Positions 14,907 to 24,385 of a DNA stretch of 64,000 nucleotides are shown here, one piece after another; within the stretch, counting starts at the first letter, position 1, and each line of letters starts with the position of its first letter. This DNA comes from Selenomonadaceae bacterium (GTDB lineage Bacteria > Bacillota > Negativicutes > Selenomonadales > Selenomonadaceae): contig JAFXTD010000047.1 in NCBI GenBank assembly GCA_017535925.1, positions 1 to 64,000 on the forward strand, written 5' to 3'. Made by a program: the position numbers and the translations under genes. The notes under the pieces are model-generated. The model was not told the DNA's origin, ran no database searches, and saw only the letters and a program-made list of their open reading frames with translations.

Positions 14907-17576
14907 GTGCAGGTTTCTACCAAATGGCTGAAAGATTACATTGACATAGACTTGACGGCGGACGAGTTGGCGGAAAAATTTACGCTGGCAGGCATCCCCG
15001 TCGAAAACGTGATTCATGCCGGCGCAGGGCTTGAAAAAGTCGTGACCGGTCGAATCGAAGAGCTTAAGGCTCACCCCGACAGCGACCACCTTTTGATTTG
15101 TCAAATGAACGTCGGCGAGGAAAATCTTTTGCAAATCGTGACGGGTGCACAAAACGTCAAAGAGGGGCAAATTGTTCCCGTTGCACTCGTCGGAGCGAAC
15201 TTACCTTGCGGCAAAAAAATTTCCAAAGGCAAAATGCGCGGTGTTGCCTCGAACGGCATGCTCTGTTCTGCAAATGAAATGAACATTGAGGGCGACTCAA
15301 GCGGAATTTACATCTTGCCCGAAGATACGCCGATTGGAATTCCCGCCGCAGAAGTTTTGGGACTCGACGACGACATTTTGGAATTTGAGTTGACGGCGAA
15401 TCGCGGCGATTGTTTCAGCGTTATCGGTCTCGTTCGCGAATTGGCTGTCCTCACGAAAAAAACTCCTCGCTTCCCCGAAATTAAAGTCGACGAAAACGAC
15501 AACGCAGAGGCTTCCGCTCTTGTCAAGATTGGTATCGACGCGCCCGACCTTTGCGGCAGATTTTCTTCGCGGGTTTTGACGAACGTCAAGCTTGCACCTT
15601 CGCCCGATTGGATTGTCAAACGTTTGGAAGGCGCGGGCATGAGGGCGATTAACAATGTCGTTGACGTGACGAATTTTGTAATGCTGGAAATGGGACAACC
15701 TCTCCACGCTTACGACTTCGACAAGGTAAAAGGTCACGAACTCACTGCGCGGCGTGCGATTGAGGGCGAACCTCTTCACACGCTCGACGACACAAACAGA
15801 CTTGCCAAAGGCGGCGAACTTGTCATTGCCGACGCCGAAAAAGCTGCGGGCTTGGCGGGAATCATGGGCGGTTTCGAAAGTGAAATCACCGAAAAAACTT
15901 CGACCGTCATTTTGGAGGCGGCAAGTTTCAATTCCGCTTCGATTCGCAGGACTTCCCGCGCAGTCGGCATTCACTCGGAGGCAAGCGGCAGATTTGAACG
16001 CGGCACAAACATTAACGGAACTGTCGCCGCCCTCGACCGTGTCGCTCAACTTTTGCAGGAGATGGGGGCTTGCAGAGTTTGCAAAGGTGTCGTCGACGTT
16101 TACCCGAATCCAAAACCCGAAGTCAAAATCAAATTCACTTCCGCGCAAATTAATCAGAGGCTCGGAACAAATTTCAGCGATGAGGAAATTGTTGACGTGT
16201 TGGAGGCTCTCGGCTTTAAGATTGACCCGATAAACAAAGTCGAAGAGATGACCGATGAAGTCGTCGATAAATTTGCCGCCGCAACAAAAAATATCGGCAA
16301 GGCGGCTCGTGAACTCGGCAAGAAACAAAACGTCGAAAACCTTATGAGCAATCTCGGCTCGGCGTTCGGCAACATTTTCAAGAAGGCTGACGAAAAAATT
16401 TCCGATAAGACCAAAGATAACGTCGAAGAATTAATGAGCACACTCGGCGGGAAGTTCGGCGACTTGGTTAAGAGCGTCGACATGAAAATTTCTTCGGCTT
16501 TCGAGGCGACCGTTCCCGATTGGCGAAACGATGTCACTTTGCCCGAAGATTTATCGGAGGAAGTTGCGAGGATTTTCGGCTTTGATAAAATTCCTTCGAC
16601 GCTCCCCAAAGGCAATCAGCAAGGGCATCAATCCGCCGCGCAAAACTTTATCGACAAAATTAAATCTGTCCTCTCAAGCTTGGGCATGTGCGAGGAACTT
16701 TCCTTTGCGTTCACGAGCGAGGCGATGTTCGACAAAATGCAAATCCCTGCCGACAGCGAATTGAGAAAAGCCGTCCCGATAATGAATCCGTTGACCGACG
16801 AGGCACCGCTCCTTCGGACGACGTTGCTTGCCTCAATCTTCGAGAACGCCGCAAGAAATTTCAGCCGCAAAAATGAGGACGTTCGCCTGTTCGAGGTCGC
16901 GCCCGTATTTTATCCGAAGGAATTGCCCGTGACCGTTCAGCCGCTTGAAAAACAAAAGCTTGCCGGACTTTTAATGGGTCGCCGCGAGCCCAAAGGTTGG
17001 TCTCAAGACGCCGCGCAGATTGACTTCTACGACGCAAAAGGAATCGTCGAGGAACTTTTGGCGGGCTTGTCGATTGGAAATTATTTCGTCGAGGCGGGCG
17101 AGCATTACGCACTTCATCCCGGCAAAACCGCCGTCTTCAAAAAAGGTCGTGATGCTTTGGTGACGGTCGGCGAAGTTCATCCTGCAGTGGCTGAAGCTTT
17201 GGGCATTCGGAAAAAAATTTACGTCTTCGAGGCTGACGTTGAGACTTTGCAAAAATTCGCCGCGAAGAAATTTTCCTTCGAGAGCCTGCCCAAATATCCC
17301 TCAATCAGCCGCGACTTGGCAATTTTGGTTGAGCATGACACTGCGGCGGGCGACGTTGAAAAAGTTATCGCGAAAAACGGCGGGACATTCCTCAAGGGCG
17401 TGACTTTGTTTGACGTGTACACCGGCGAGCGCATTGCCTCCGATAAAAAGTCTTTGGCGTTCGCGATAGAGTTCCGTTCCAACGAGCGCACACTCAAGGA
17501 CGAGGAAGCGGACGAGGCTTTCAAAAATATTTTGGCGGCGGTTGAAAAGGAATTCGGCGCGACATTGAGGAGTTGA
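14907..17576 (+). CDS. pheT: Phenylalanyl-tRNA synthetase beta subunit with an extra B5 insertion
   Basis: Structural and editing subunit, 889 residues against a usual 790-810. GTG start behind AAGGCGGTGA. The order is: tRNA-binding OB domain (about 40-150), B3/B4 editing domain (about 210-390), B5 (about 405-565), core-like domain and C-terminal anticodon-binding FDX-ACB (about 795-889, FESLPKYPSISRDLAI). Inside B5, between LEALGFKID (432-440) and TVPDWRNDV (about 535), there are roughly 90 extra residues, very rich in Lys, Asp and Ala, containing two 30-residue near repeats that begin at Asn475 and Asn505. The rest of B5 continues normally, so the gene is intact. The insert is predicted helical. 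Confidence 0.96.
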   Translation: MQVSTKWLKDYIDIDLTADELAEKFTLAGIPVENVIHAGAGLEKVVTGRIEELKAHPDSDHLLICQMNVGEENLLQIVTGAQNVKEGQIVPVALVGANLPCGKKISKGKMRGVASNGMLCSANEMNIEGDSSGIYILPEDTPIGIPAAEVLGLDDDILEFELTANRGDCFSVIGLVRELAVLTKKTPRFPEIKVDENDNAEASALVKIGIDAPDLCGRFSSRVLTNVKLAPSPDWIVKRLEGAGMRAINNVVDVTNFVMLEMGQPLHAYDFDKVKGHELTARRAIEGEPLHTLDDTNRLAKGGELVIADAEKAAGLAGIMGGFESEITEKTSTVILEAASFNSASIRRTSRAVGIHSEASGRFERGTNINGTVAALDRVAQLLQEMGACRVCKGVVDVYPNPKPEVKIKFTSAQINQRLGTNFSDEEIVDVLEALGFKIDPINKVEEMTDEVVDKFAAATKNIGKAARELGKKQNVENLMSNLGSAFGNIFKKADEKISDKTKDNVEELMSTLGGKFGDLVKSVDMKISSAFEATVPDWRNDVTLPEDLSEEVARIFGFDKIPSTLPKGNQQGHQSAAQNFIDKIKSVLSSLGMCEELSFAFTSEAMFDKMQIPADSELRKAVPIMNPLTDEAPLLRTTLLASIFENAARNFSRKNEDVRLFEVAPVFYPKELPVTVQPLEKQKLAGLLMGRREPKGWSQDAAQIDFYDAKGIVEELLAGLSIGNYFVEAGEHYALHPGKTAVFKKGRDALVTVGEVHPAVAEALGIRKKIYVFEADVETLQKFAAKKFSFESLPKYPSISRDLAILVEHDTAAGDVEKVIAKNGGTFLKGVTLFDVYTGERIASDKKSLAFAIEFRSNERTLKDEEADEAFKNILAAVEKEFGATLRS

Positions 17577-17580
17577 TGTT

Positions 17581-17853
17581 ATGGCGTTGAAGGACGATAA
17601 ACCCATCGGCGAAATGCGGCGTGTCGAGGTCGAAATCTTCGGTGAAGTTTACCGCTTGCGCACCGAAGATCCCGACGGCTTGGCAAAACTCGTGCGCATG
17701 GTCGATTCAACGATGAAATCCATTTCGCAGAGCACGCGGACTTTTGCCGGCAGCCGCATTGCAGTTTTGGCGGCACTGAAAATCGCAGAGGACTATCAGC
17801 AACTCAAAAAAGACTACGACGAACTTTTACAACTCCTCGACGAAAACAAGTGA
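17581..17853 (+). CDS. zapA: Cell division protein ZapA
   Basis: A 90-residue cytoplasmic protein that promotes FtsZ bundling at the division site. It shows the ZapA head (RRVEVEIFGEVYRLRTEDPDGLAKLVRMVD) followed by a coiled coil ending EDYQQLKKDYDELLQLLDENK. It lies four bases after pheT with GAGGAG upstream; pheT-zapA adjacency is common in Firmicutes. The stop codon TGA is the first base triplet of the flanking TGATTAGTGGTTAG repeat. Confidence 0.9.
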   Translation: MALKDDKPIGEMRRVEVEIFGEVYRLRTEDPDGLAKLVRMVDSTMKSISQSTRTFAGSRIAVLAALKIAEDYQQLKKDYDELLQLLDENK

Positions 17854-18095
17854 TTAGTGGTTAGTGATTAGTGGTTAGTGTTTGTTGGTAAAGTCAAAAG
17901 TAGCGGTTGGCGAAAGCCCTGCCGTCACGGATGACGGTCGCCGCGACTATTTTGCGTGATGCAAAATACAGCGGTTAAAGCGTCTTTCTTTTTGCTACTT
18001 TTTCTTTGACGCTCACAAAGAAAAAGTAGATTTAAAAATAAAAGTCATTGAAACGCTTAATCGCAACTGCCGATTGAATTTACCAACACGCTCTA
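17850..18095. repeat. Family-1 intergenic element with terminal inverted repeats
   Basis: It begins with tandem GATTAGTGGTTAGT words, then TGTTGGTAAAGTCAAAAG (about 17882). The modules that follow are GCCGTCACGGATGACGGTC, a TTTGCGTGATGCAAAA palindrome, and the CTTTTTGCTACTTTTTC / GAAAAAGTAG inverted repeat. It ends GCCGATTGAATTTACCAACA...CTCTA. The two ends are inverted repeats of each other. It is about 216 bp and non-coding. recA follows at once, so a recA promoter would have to lie inside it; no SOS box was recognised. Confidence 0.75.
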
Positions 18096-18116
18096 AGATG
18101 ACAAAGGAGCAAAACT

Positions 18117-19166
18117 ATGACGAAGCAAGAAGCACTGGCAGAGGCAATGAAGAAAATCGAAAAGCAATTCGGCAAAGGCTCAATCATGCGTTTGGGCGAT
18201 GACACGACGCGAAAAGATGTTCAAGTTGTCTCGACGGGAATTTTGCCGTTGGATGTTGCGTTGGGAATCGGCGGACTTCCTCGCGGCAGGATAACCGAAA
18301 TTTACGGACCCGAAGCCGGCGGCAAGACGACGGTCAGTCTGCACATGATAGCTGAAGTGCAACGTCAGGGAGGCACGGCAGCTTTCATAGACGCGGAACA
18401 CGCTCTCGACCCTGCCTATGCCGGTAAACTCGGCGTCGACGTGGACAATCTTCTCCTTTCACAACCCGACACCGGCGAACAAGGGCTTGACATTGCAGAG
18501 GCTCTGATTCGCAGCTCGGCTGTCGATATAGTCGTTATCGATTCGGTTGCCGCGCTCGTTCCCAAAGCCGAAATCGACGGCGAAATGGGCGATGCAAATG
18601 TCGGACTTCACGCACGAATGATGAGTAAGGCAATGCGCAAGTTGACGGCGGTTATCGGCAGGACGGATACCATTGCCGTTTTTATCAACCAAGTTCGTGA
18701 AAAAGTCGGCGTCTTGTTTGGCAGCCCCGAAATTACGACGGGCGGTCGTGCTTTGAAATTTTATTCGTCGATTCGGCTTGAGGTTCGCAGAGGCGAGCCG
18801 ATTAAGCAAGGTTCGGAAGTCATAGGCAATCGCGTCAAAATTAAAGTTGCAAAAAATAAAGTTGCTCCGCCTTTCCGCACAGCCGAATTCGATTTGATTT
18901 ACGGCGAGGGTTATTCGCGCGAAGGTTGCATTGTCGATATGGGAGTCTTCTTCGAAATCCTCACCAAGGCGGGCTCGTACATTTCCTACAACGGTGAACG
19001 AATCGGGCGCGGCAGAGACAGTGCCAAAGCTTTCTTGAGCGAAAATCCCGAAATGGCAGCGGAAATTGAAAATAAAATTCGCGACGCTTTAATGAAATCA
19101 ATTACGCCGACCACCTCGACCGCGATTGAAGAAGAGGAAGAAGAACCGGAGACTTTTGATGATTAA
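18117..19166 (+). CDS. recA: Recombinase RecA
   Basis: DNA strand-exchange ATPase for recombinational repair and SOS signalling, 349 residues. The Walker A is GPEAGGKTT (64-72), a variant of the usual GPESSGKTT. Also visible are the MAW-type start MRLGDD, Walker [15 protein letters not shown], loop L1/L2 regions around [19 protein letters not shown] and [21 protein letters not shown], and an acidic C-terminal tail ([12 protein letters not shown]). AAGGAG lies 8 bases before the ATG. It overlaps recX by eight bases. Confidence 0.98.
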   Translation: MTKQEALAEAMKKIEKQFGKGSIMRLGDDTTRKDVQVVSTGILPLDVALGIGGLPRGRITEIYGPEAGGKTTVSLHMIAEVQRQGGTAAFIDAEHALDPAYAGKLGVDVDNLLLSQPDTGEQGLDIAEALIRSSAVDIVVIDSVAALVPKAEIDGEMGDANVGLHARMMSKAMRKLTAVIGRTDTIAVFINQVREKVGVLFGSPEITTGGRALKFYSSIRLEVRRGEPIKQGSEVIGNRVKIKVAKNKVAPPFRTAEFDLIYGEGYSREGCIVDMGVFFEILTKAGSYISYNGERIGRGRDSAKAFLSENPEMAAEIENKIRDALMKSITPTTSTAIEEEEEEPETFDD

Positions 19167-19608
19167 AAAAAAGACCGCGCTTCAAAAGGCGGCTGACTTG
19201 TTGGCGAATCAGGAACAAAGTTCTTCGATTTTGCGGCAGAAGTTGTTGCTTCGAAATTATGACGCGGCTCAAGTCGACGAGGCAATCGAAAAGCTCAAGA
19301 AACATAATTATCTGGACGACGAGGAGGCTTGTCGGCACCAATTTGAAAATCTTTACGTGGAAGGCAGGTTGAGTGTTCGGCAGATTGTCGTTAAGTTAAT
19401 TCGGCGCGGCTTCGACAAAAATTTTATCGAACAACTTATCCCGAACGACTGCGACGAACACGAACGACTTGCGGCGGAAAAATTGCTTGCAAAAAAATTT
19501 TCCCGCGATGAAAATTTCGACAGAGGCAAGGCTTGGCAATTCTTGGCGGCTCGCGGCTTCGACGGAGAAATTATTTCCTCGACGATTGAAAACTTTGGTC
19601 ACGAATAA
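19159..19608 (+). CDS. recX: Regulatory protein RecX
   Basis: Modulates RecA filament stability by binding in its groove. It is 149 residues of three-helix RecX repeats ([22 protein letters not shown] is a typical repeat end). The start ATG lies within the recA stop region, with CCGGAG upstream; a longer in-frame reading from 19126 would run through recA codons and is unlikely. The overlap implies coupled translation. Confidence 0.9.
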   Translation: MIKKKTALQKAADLLANQEQSSSILRQKLLLRNYDAAQVDEAIEKLKKHNYLDDEEACRHQFENLYVEGRLSVRQIVVKLIRRGFDKNFIEQLIPNDCDEHERLAAEKLLAKKFSRDENFDRGKAWQFLAARGFDGEIISSTIENFGHE

Positions 19609-19613
19609 AAAAA

Positions 19614-19640
19614 TTCCCTCTCCAAAATCGGATGAGGGAT
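19614..19640. terminator. Bidirectional terminator between recX and asparaginase
   Basis: TCCCTC / GAGGGA stem with a 13-base loop, A-run before and T-run after; it serves both convergent genes. Confidence 0.8.
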
Positions 19641-19662
19641 TTTTGTTTTCGCTTGCCAAATT

Positions 19663-20658
19663 TTAAAAGACAGCTTCAATCGTGCCGATAACTTCGCCGC
19701 GATGATTTTTCAACACGGGCGGAAAAAGTTTATCAAGCTCGGCCGCCTCGTCTTTGGTAAGCAAGTCCAAATGTTTCAGCACGGCAATTGTCATGGGCGT
19801 GACTGCCGAAAAATCTCCGTCCTCAATCTTGAACGTAATGCCCAAGTCGCCGTCCTTGACCGCCAAGCAATAGACCGCGTCGCTCCCGATTTTGGCAATG
19901 ATTCTTCCGCCCGTGACTTGAGAGACCGCCAAATCAATTCGCCCGTTGCCCGAAAGCACTTGAGGATATTTGCTCATGGCGTCACGAATTTTTTTCGCCG
20001 CGTCTTCGTATTCGCCCCAGTCGCCTTTGTCGGGCGTGGAAAGTCTTGCATAGGCGAGCGACATGTTGTAAATCGGAAGATAGAAGACGGGCACGCCGCA
20101 GCCGTCAATTCCGATTTCCAATTTGTCTTCGGGCATGCGCGAGGCAAAAGCCACATGCTTGAAAATAATTTTTTGCGCCTCGTGCGAGGGGCGAATGTAA
20201 CCTTCGTAGGGAATGCCGAGCATCATAGACAACGCGATTATCTGCGAATGTTTTCCGGAGCAGGGATTGTGTACGGGCAAAACTTTTTCGCCCGCCGCGA
20301 TAATTTTTTTGAACGCCTTGCCGCTCATGGGTCGAACGACGCCGCAATCCAAAACAGATTCATCAAGACCGAGCTTTGATAAAATTCCTCTGACAAGCGC
20401 AACATGATTTTCCTCGCCGCTGTGACTTGAGACCAACAAGGCAAGTTCCTCTTCGGTTATCGAATATTTTTCAAGCCCGCCGTTTTTCACGAAGGGCAGA
20501 GCCTGAAAAGGTTTCGCCGCCGAACGCCAAAACATCGGCAAATGCGCATTGCCGATTGACGAGACGACCTCGCCTTTGCAATTCACCGCCGCCATATCTC
20601 CGCGATGAATATTTTCGACGTGACCGGCGCGGGTGTAATGCAATACGACTTCACTCAT
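19663..20658 (-). CDS. L-asparaginase II family protein (Rhizobium etli type)
   Basis: Hydrolyses L-asparagine to aspartate and ammonia; 331 residues. It belongs to the asparaginase class related to Rhizobium AnsA-type enzymes, not to the E. coli type. The family's two Ser-Lys pairs and metal site are present: Ser46-x-x-Lys49 in WRSAAKPFQ, SSHSGE at 77-82, Cys133 and Lys136 in NPCSGKHS, and Cys187 in GIDGCGVP. There is no signal peptide, so it is cytoplasmic. AAGGAGG precedes the ATG at good spacing; the RBS abuts a family-1 repeat. Confidence 0.88.
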   Translation of the reverse strand: MSEVVLHYTRAGHVENIHRGDMAAVNCKGEVVSSIGNAHLPMFWRSAAKPFQALPFVKNGGLEKYSITEEELALLVSSHSGEENHVALVRGILSKLGLDESVLDCGVVRPMSGKAFKKIIAAGEKVLPVHNPCSGKHSQIIALSMMLGIPYEGYIRPSHEAQKIIFKHVAFASRMPEDKLEIGIDGCGVPVFYLPIYNMSLAYARLSTPDKGDWGEYEDAAKKIRDAMSKYPQVLSGNGRIDLAVSQVTGGRIIAKIGSDAVYCLAVKDGDLGITFKIEDGDFSAVTPMTIAVLKHLDLLTKDEAAELDKLFPPVLKNHRGEVIGTIEAVF

Positions 20659-20673
20659 AAAAATTCCTCCTTA

Positions 20674-20870
20674 GGACGTGTTGTTAAATCGAAAAGCAGC
20701 GGGTGGTTTGAACCCGGCCGTCACGGATGACGGCCACCGGCGTTAAAAACATGGATGTTTTTACAGCCGGAGAAACGCCCTTTCTTTTTGCTACTTTTTC
20801 TTTGGGCGTGCAAAGAAAAAGTAGAAGAAACTTTTAAAATTATTAAACGACTTATCGCGTCCGTTGTTCC
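20674..20870. repeat. Family-1 intergenic element
   Basis: It starts with GTGTTGTTAAATCGAAAAGCAGCGGG. It contains a CCGGCCGTCACGGATGACGGCC palindrome near 20717-20738, an AAAAACAT/ATGTTTTTA inverted repeat, and the CTTTTTGCTACTTTTTC / GAAAAAGTAG pair. Its right end is degenerate (CGTCCGTTGTTCC). It lies between two minus-strand genes. Confidence 0.65.
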
Positions 20871-20877
20871 TCCGCAT

Positions 20878-21162
20878 TTAAAGCGGGTCGAAAATGATTT
20901 CACCATCCTCACGGGCGATTTCCCAAATGAGCGGGCTGTTTCTTTCGACGAAGCGCCGCAACTTATATTCCTCGTCTTCGGTGAAGCCCATGCACTTTTT
21001 GCAATAGCACACAGGCAAAACGTATTCGGCAATGTCAAAGCCGTTATCGTTCGGGCGTTCGAGGTGGACGGTTATGCTCTCGCCTTGCCGCTTGGAAAAG
21101 TGAATGTCAGTGAACGTGACGGTTATATTTTCCGGGACAAGTTTCAAATATTCGTGCCGCAA
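20878..21162 (-). CDS. Small protein with a CxCxxC motif, unknown
   Basis: A 94-residue protein, not recognised. TTG start with GGAGG eight bases upstream. It reads as a beta-rich start (KLVPENITVTFTDIHFSKR), then VLPVCYCKKCMGFTEDEEYKLRRFVERNSP, and ends DGEIIFDPL. The Cys cluster could hold a metal. It stands between a repeat and the ftsH terminator, so it is probably a single-gene transcript. Confidence 0.6.
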   Translation of the reverse strand: MRHEYLKLVPENITVTFTDIHFSKRQGESITVHLERPNDNGFDIAEYVLPVCYCKKCMGFTEDEEYKLRRFVERNSPLIWEIAREDGEIIFDPL

Positions 21163-21180
21163 AAAAATTCCTCCTCAAAA

Positions 21181-21207
21181 AAAATTAAGACCGAGTCGAG
21201 CTCGGTC
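21181..21207 (-). terminator. Terminator of the ftsH operon
   Basis: Minus strand: GACCGAG-CTCGA-CTCGGTC stem followed by TTAATTTTTTTT. Confidence 0.85.
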
Positions 21208-21224
21208 ACTTCCTCAAAAAATTT

Positions 21225-23138
21225 TTAAACGGGCGTCGGCGTCGAGCTGTCGGGAAGTTTTGTTTGTTCGACTTCCTCCGATTTTGTCAATTCGACGGTC
21301 ACGGGCGGCGGCTCTTTGATAAACGGCTTTTCAAATTCGGTTTGCTCTTCGCCGAAAACAATATCTTTGAGCTCCTGCGCCGTGAGTGTCTCTTTGTCAA
21401 TCAACGCCTTTGCAATTTCATCCAACTTGTCGCGGTTTTCATTGATAATCGTGCGGCAAGCCTCGTAAGCTTCTTCCATGTACTTGTGAATTTCTTTATC
21501 GATTTCGCCGGCAACTTCTTCCGAATAATTTTTCTGCGGCTGTCCGAAATAATATTGTTGCGCGGGGTCGCCGCCGTATGACACAAAGCCTAAAGTTTCG
21601 CTCATGCCGTATTGCATAATCATTGCGCGAACGATTTGGCTTGCCTGTTGAATATCCTGCGAGGCACCGGTCGAAATTTCGTTGAGGACAATTTCTTCGG
21701 CAACGCGCCCGCCCATTGCAACTTTCAAACGGTCAATCAATTCGGAACGCGTGGCATAACTTCTGTCCTCTTTGGGAAGCATGAGGGTATAACCGCCCGC
21801 TCTGCCGCGAGGAATTATCGTGACTTTGTGGACGGGGTCGGCGTGCTTGAGCATCATACCTACAAGCGCATGCCCGCCTTCGTGATAAGCCGTCAACTTC
21901 TTTTCGTCTTCGCTCATGACTTTGGATTTTCTTTCGGGACCTGCCATGACACGTTCGATAGATTCTTCAAGCTCAATCATGTTAATTTCGTGCTTGTTTC
22001 TTCGCGCCGCGAGGAGTGCCGCCTCGTTGACAAGGTTAGCCAAGTCCGCGCCGGTGAAGCCGGGAGTTCGTCTCGCCAAAATATCCAAGTCGGCATCTTT
22101 GGCAATCGGTTTGCCTTTCGTGTGAACTTTCAAAATCGCGACGCGCCCTTGAACATCGGGCTTGTCAACGACAATCTGTCTGTCGAAACGGCCGGGGCGC
22201 AAGAGAGCTCTGTCGAGGATATCGGGGCGGTTGGTTGCCGCGATTATGATAATGCCCTCGTTAGGCGCGAAGCCGTCCATTTCGACAAGCAACTGATTCA
22301 AAGTTTGTTCGCGTTCGTCGTGACCGCCGCCGACATTTGCTCCGCGTTGACGACCGACCGCGTCAATCTCGTCGATAAAAATTATGCACGGGGAATTTTT
22401 CTTTGCCTGCGCGAACAGATCACGAACTCTGGAGGCACCGACGCCGACGAACATTTCCACAAAGTCCGAGCCGCTTATCGAGAAGAAAGCAACGCCCGCC
22501 TCACCCGCGACCGCTTTTGCCAAAAGAGTTTTACCGGTGCCGGGCGGTCCGAAAAGTAAAACGCCTTTGGGAATTCGCGCGCCCAAGTCGTTAAATTTTT
22601 TCGGGTGCTTGAGGAATTCGACGACCTCCTCAAGTTCTTCCTTAGCCTCGTCCGCGCCTGCCACGTCAGAAAATTTAACTTTGACTTTGTCGCCGCCCAT
22701 GAGTTTTGCACGGCTCTTGCCGAAGGAAAAAACTTTGCCGCCGCCGCCTTGAGCTTGACTTATCATGAAATACCAAAAAGCCACCAACAACGCAATCGGC
22801 AACAAAGACGTAAGGAGCGTCATCCACCACGGCGGGTCTTTGGGATTCTGCGCAGTTATCTCCACGCCTTTGGCTGCGAGTTTTCCGACAAGGTCGTTGT
22901 CGCCAACCGGCTCGTCGGGTGCTATCGTCGAAAACTCGTTGCCGTCTTTTTTAGTGGCTTGTATCGAATTTTTTACCAGTGTGACTTTTGTTACCTCGCC
23001 TTGTTCGACCAGCTGAAGGAATTGCGAATAACTTACTTCCTCAACCGGCTTGGGCTTGACCGACATGTAATCGTAGGCGGTTATCGCAATAAAAATCACC
23101 AGCAAATAAAATCCGACATTGCGCAAGAAACTGTTCAA
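21225..23138 (-). CDS. ftsH: ATP-dependent zinc metalloprotease FtsH
   Basis: Membrane AAA+ protease that degrades misfolded and regulatory membrane proteins; 637 residues. Two transmembrane helices (about 7-25 and 107-127) flank a periplasmic domain. The AAA module has Walker A GPPGTGKT (197-204), Walker [10 protein letters not shown] and the ATNRPDILD region. The protease domain has zinc site HEGGH (419-423). The C-terminus is acidic and Pro-rich. It is last in the divIC-S1-tilS-hpt cluster. Confidence 0.98.
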   Translation of the reverse strand: MNSFLRNVGFYLLVIFIAITAYDYMSVKPKPVEEVSYSQFLQLVEQGEVTKVTLVKNSIQATKKDGNEFSTIAPDEPVGDNDLVGKLAAKGVEITAQNPKDPPWWMTLLTSLLPIALLVAFWYFMISQAQGGGGKVFSFGKSRAKLMGGDKVKVKFSDVAGADEAKEELEEVVEFLKHPKKFNDLGARIPKGVLLFGPPGTGKTLLAKAVAGEAGVAFFSISGSDFVEMFVGVGASRVRDLFAQAKKNSPCIIFIDEIDAVGRQRGANVGGGHDEREQTLNQLLVEMDGFAPNEGIIIIAATNRPDILDRALLRPGRFDRQIVVDKPDVQGRVAILKVHTKGKPIAKDADLDILARRTPGFTGADLANLVNEAALLAARRNKHEINMIELEESIERVMAGPERKSKVMSEDEKKLTAYHEGGHALVGMMLKHADPVHKVTIIPRGRAGGYTLMLPKEDRSYATRSELIDRLKVAMGGRVAEEIVLNEISTGASQDIQQASQIVRAMIMQYGMSETLGFVSYGGDPAQQYYFGQPQKNYSEEVAGEIDKEIHKYMEEAYEACRTIINENRDKLDEIAKALIDKETLTAQELKDIVFGEEQTEFEKPFIKEPPPVTVELTKSEEVEQTKLPDSSTPTPV

Positions 23139-23163
23139 TCAAAACGCTCCTTTGCTTTGAAAA

Positions 23164-23799
23164 TTAACCTTGCATTGCCTCGCGGATTTTTGCTGCGTCT
23201 TTTTCAATTTCCTGTAAACCTTTATTGAGAGCTTTTTCAAGTGCATGAGTGGAAGAGCCGTTGCCGCGCCCGAAGATGCCGACATTAACCGTTTGCGAAG
23301 AGCCTTGAGTCGTGGCGCGTTTCATGTAGGAAAAATCTTGTTTGCTGTTCGACCAAACGCGGAAATCGGTTACGACGTTCATTTTCTGCCCGCTGGTAAA
23401 AACGCCGGAAGAATGTTTCGGGGCGGTGCTCGTGACACGAACATAAATCACGTAGTTACCGCCGAAGTGGTTGCAGATATTGTTAATGTCGCTTTTCTTG
23501 AGCCACTTTTCCTCGTGCTGACCTTCGTCCGCGCCGGTGGACATAATCATATCGTTTTCTTCGCGATAAATCTGAACGTAATTTTCCGTGTCCATCGCCG
23601 GCAGAATTTCATACTCCGAAGAGTTTTGTAAAATCTTTCCCAAAGAAGTTTCGACCATGCTGTAAACTTTTTCGGGCTCGGTGAAAGTTCCCGTCGGGGC
23701 GTCGAGGATGATGGCGACTTTTGCCGCGAATGCTTGAGAGTGTGCCGCGAACAAAATCACTGCCGCCATGCACAGTACCGAAAAAATTTTTTTGACCAT
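23164..23799 (-). CDS. Secreted protein of unknown function between hpt and ftsH
   Basis: A 211-residue protein with a clear signal peptide (KKIFSVLCMAAVILFAAHSQAFA, cleavage after AFA at about 25). The mature part begins KVAIILDAPTGTF and has a predicted alpha/beta character (GGNYVIYVRVTSTAPKHSSG). No family recognised. AAGGAGG precedes the start. It is inserted in an otherwise conserved Firmicutes order in which hpt is followed directly by ftsH, so an envelope role connected to FtsH quality control is conceivable but unproven. Confidence 0.7.
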   Translation of the reverse strand: MVKKIFSVLCMAAVILFAAHSQAFAAKVAIILDAPTGTFTEPEKVYSMVETSLGKILQNSSEYEILPAMDTENYVQIYREENDMIMSTGADEGQHEEKWLKKSDINNICNHFGGNYVIYVRVTSTAPKHSSGVFTSGQKMNVVTDFRVWSNSKQDFSYMKRATTQGSSQTVNVGIFGRGNGSSTHALEKALNKGLQEIEKDAAKIREAMQG

Positions 23800-23813
23800 T
23801 GAGGATACCCTCC

Positions 23814-24371
23814 TTACTTGCCGCCGTAAACACTGCGATTCAAAATGCCGAGGTAGGGCAGGTTGCGATAATGTTGCGCGAAGTCAAGCCCGTAGCCGAC
23901 AATGAACTCGTCGGGAACTTCAAAGCCGCAGTAATCAATTTTAACGTCGACTTTGCGGCGGCTCGGCTTGTTGAGAAGCGTGCAAATTTTTACGCTGTTT
24001 GCCTTCTTGTCCATGAAGTAATCGATTAAGAAATTCATTGTCGTGCCCGAATCGATAATGTCTTCGATGAGCAGGATGTCGCGACCTTTGGGGTCGTTGT
24101 CGAGGTTTTTGAGAATGTTGACTTTGCCGCTGGTGTGGCTGTTGGCGTCGTAGCTTGAGGCGATAAGAAAATCAAATTGGACGGGAATGGTCAGCCGCCG
24201 CACAACGTCCGTGTAAAACATGACTGCGCCGTTGAGAATGCCGACCGTCAAAAGGGGTTTGGCGATGTCTTTGTAGTCCTCGCTGATTTGCGCGCTGATC
24301 TCCTTGGCGCGGGCGGCGATCTCCTCCTCGGTGTACAGCACGCGTTCGATGTAATCTTCTTTACTCTTCAA
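23814..24371 (-). CDS. hpt: Hypoxanthine phosphoribosyltransferase
   Basis: Purine salvage: converts hypoxanthine or guanine plus PRPP to IMP or GMP. The PRPP-binding motif LLIEDIIDSGTTMN is complete, and the C-terminal VGYGLDFAQHYRNLPYLG is typical. Several in-frame TTG codons could start it. TTG 24371 is nine bases after AAAGGA and aligns with the usual family N-terminus (185 residues); TTG 24389 would give 191 residues but includes the RBS. It is in the tilS-hpt-ftsH cluster. Confidence 0.93.
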   Translation of the reverse strand: MKSKEDYIERVLYTEEEIAARAKEISAQISEDYKDIAKPLLTVGILNGAVMFYTDVVRRLTIPVQFDFLIASSYDANSHTSGKVNILKNLDNDPKGRDILLIEDIIDSGTTMNFLIDYFMDKKANSVKICTLLNKPSRRKVDVKIDYCGFEVPDEFIVGYGLDFAQHYRNLPYLGILNRSVYGGK

Positions 24372-24385
24372 AGCAATCAATCCTT

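Noticed and set aside
18050-18116. LexA (SOS) box before recA
   Set aside because: No match to the Firmicutes GAACNNNNGTTC pattern was found; the upstream DNA is repeat.
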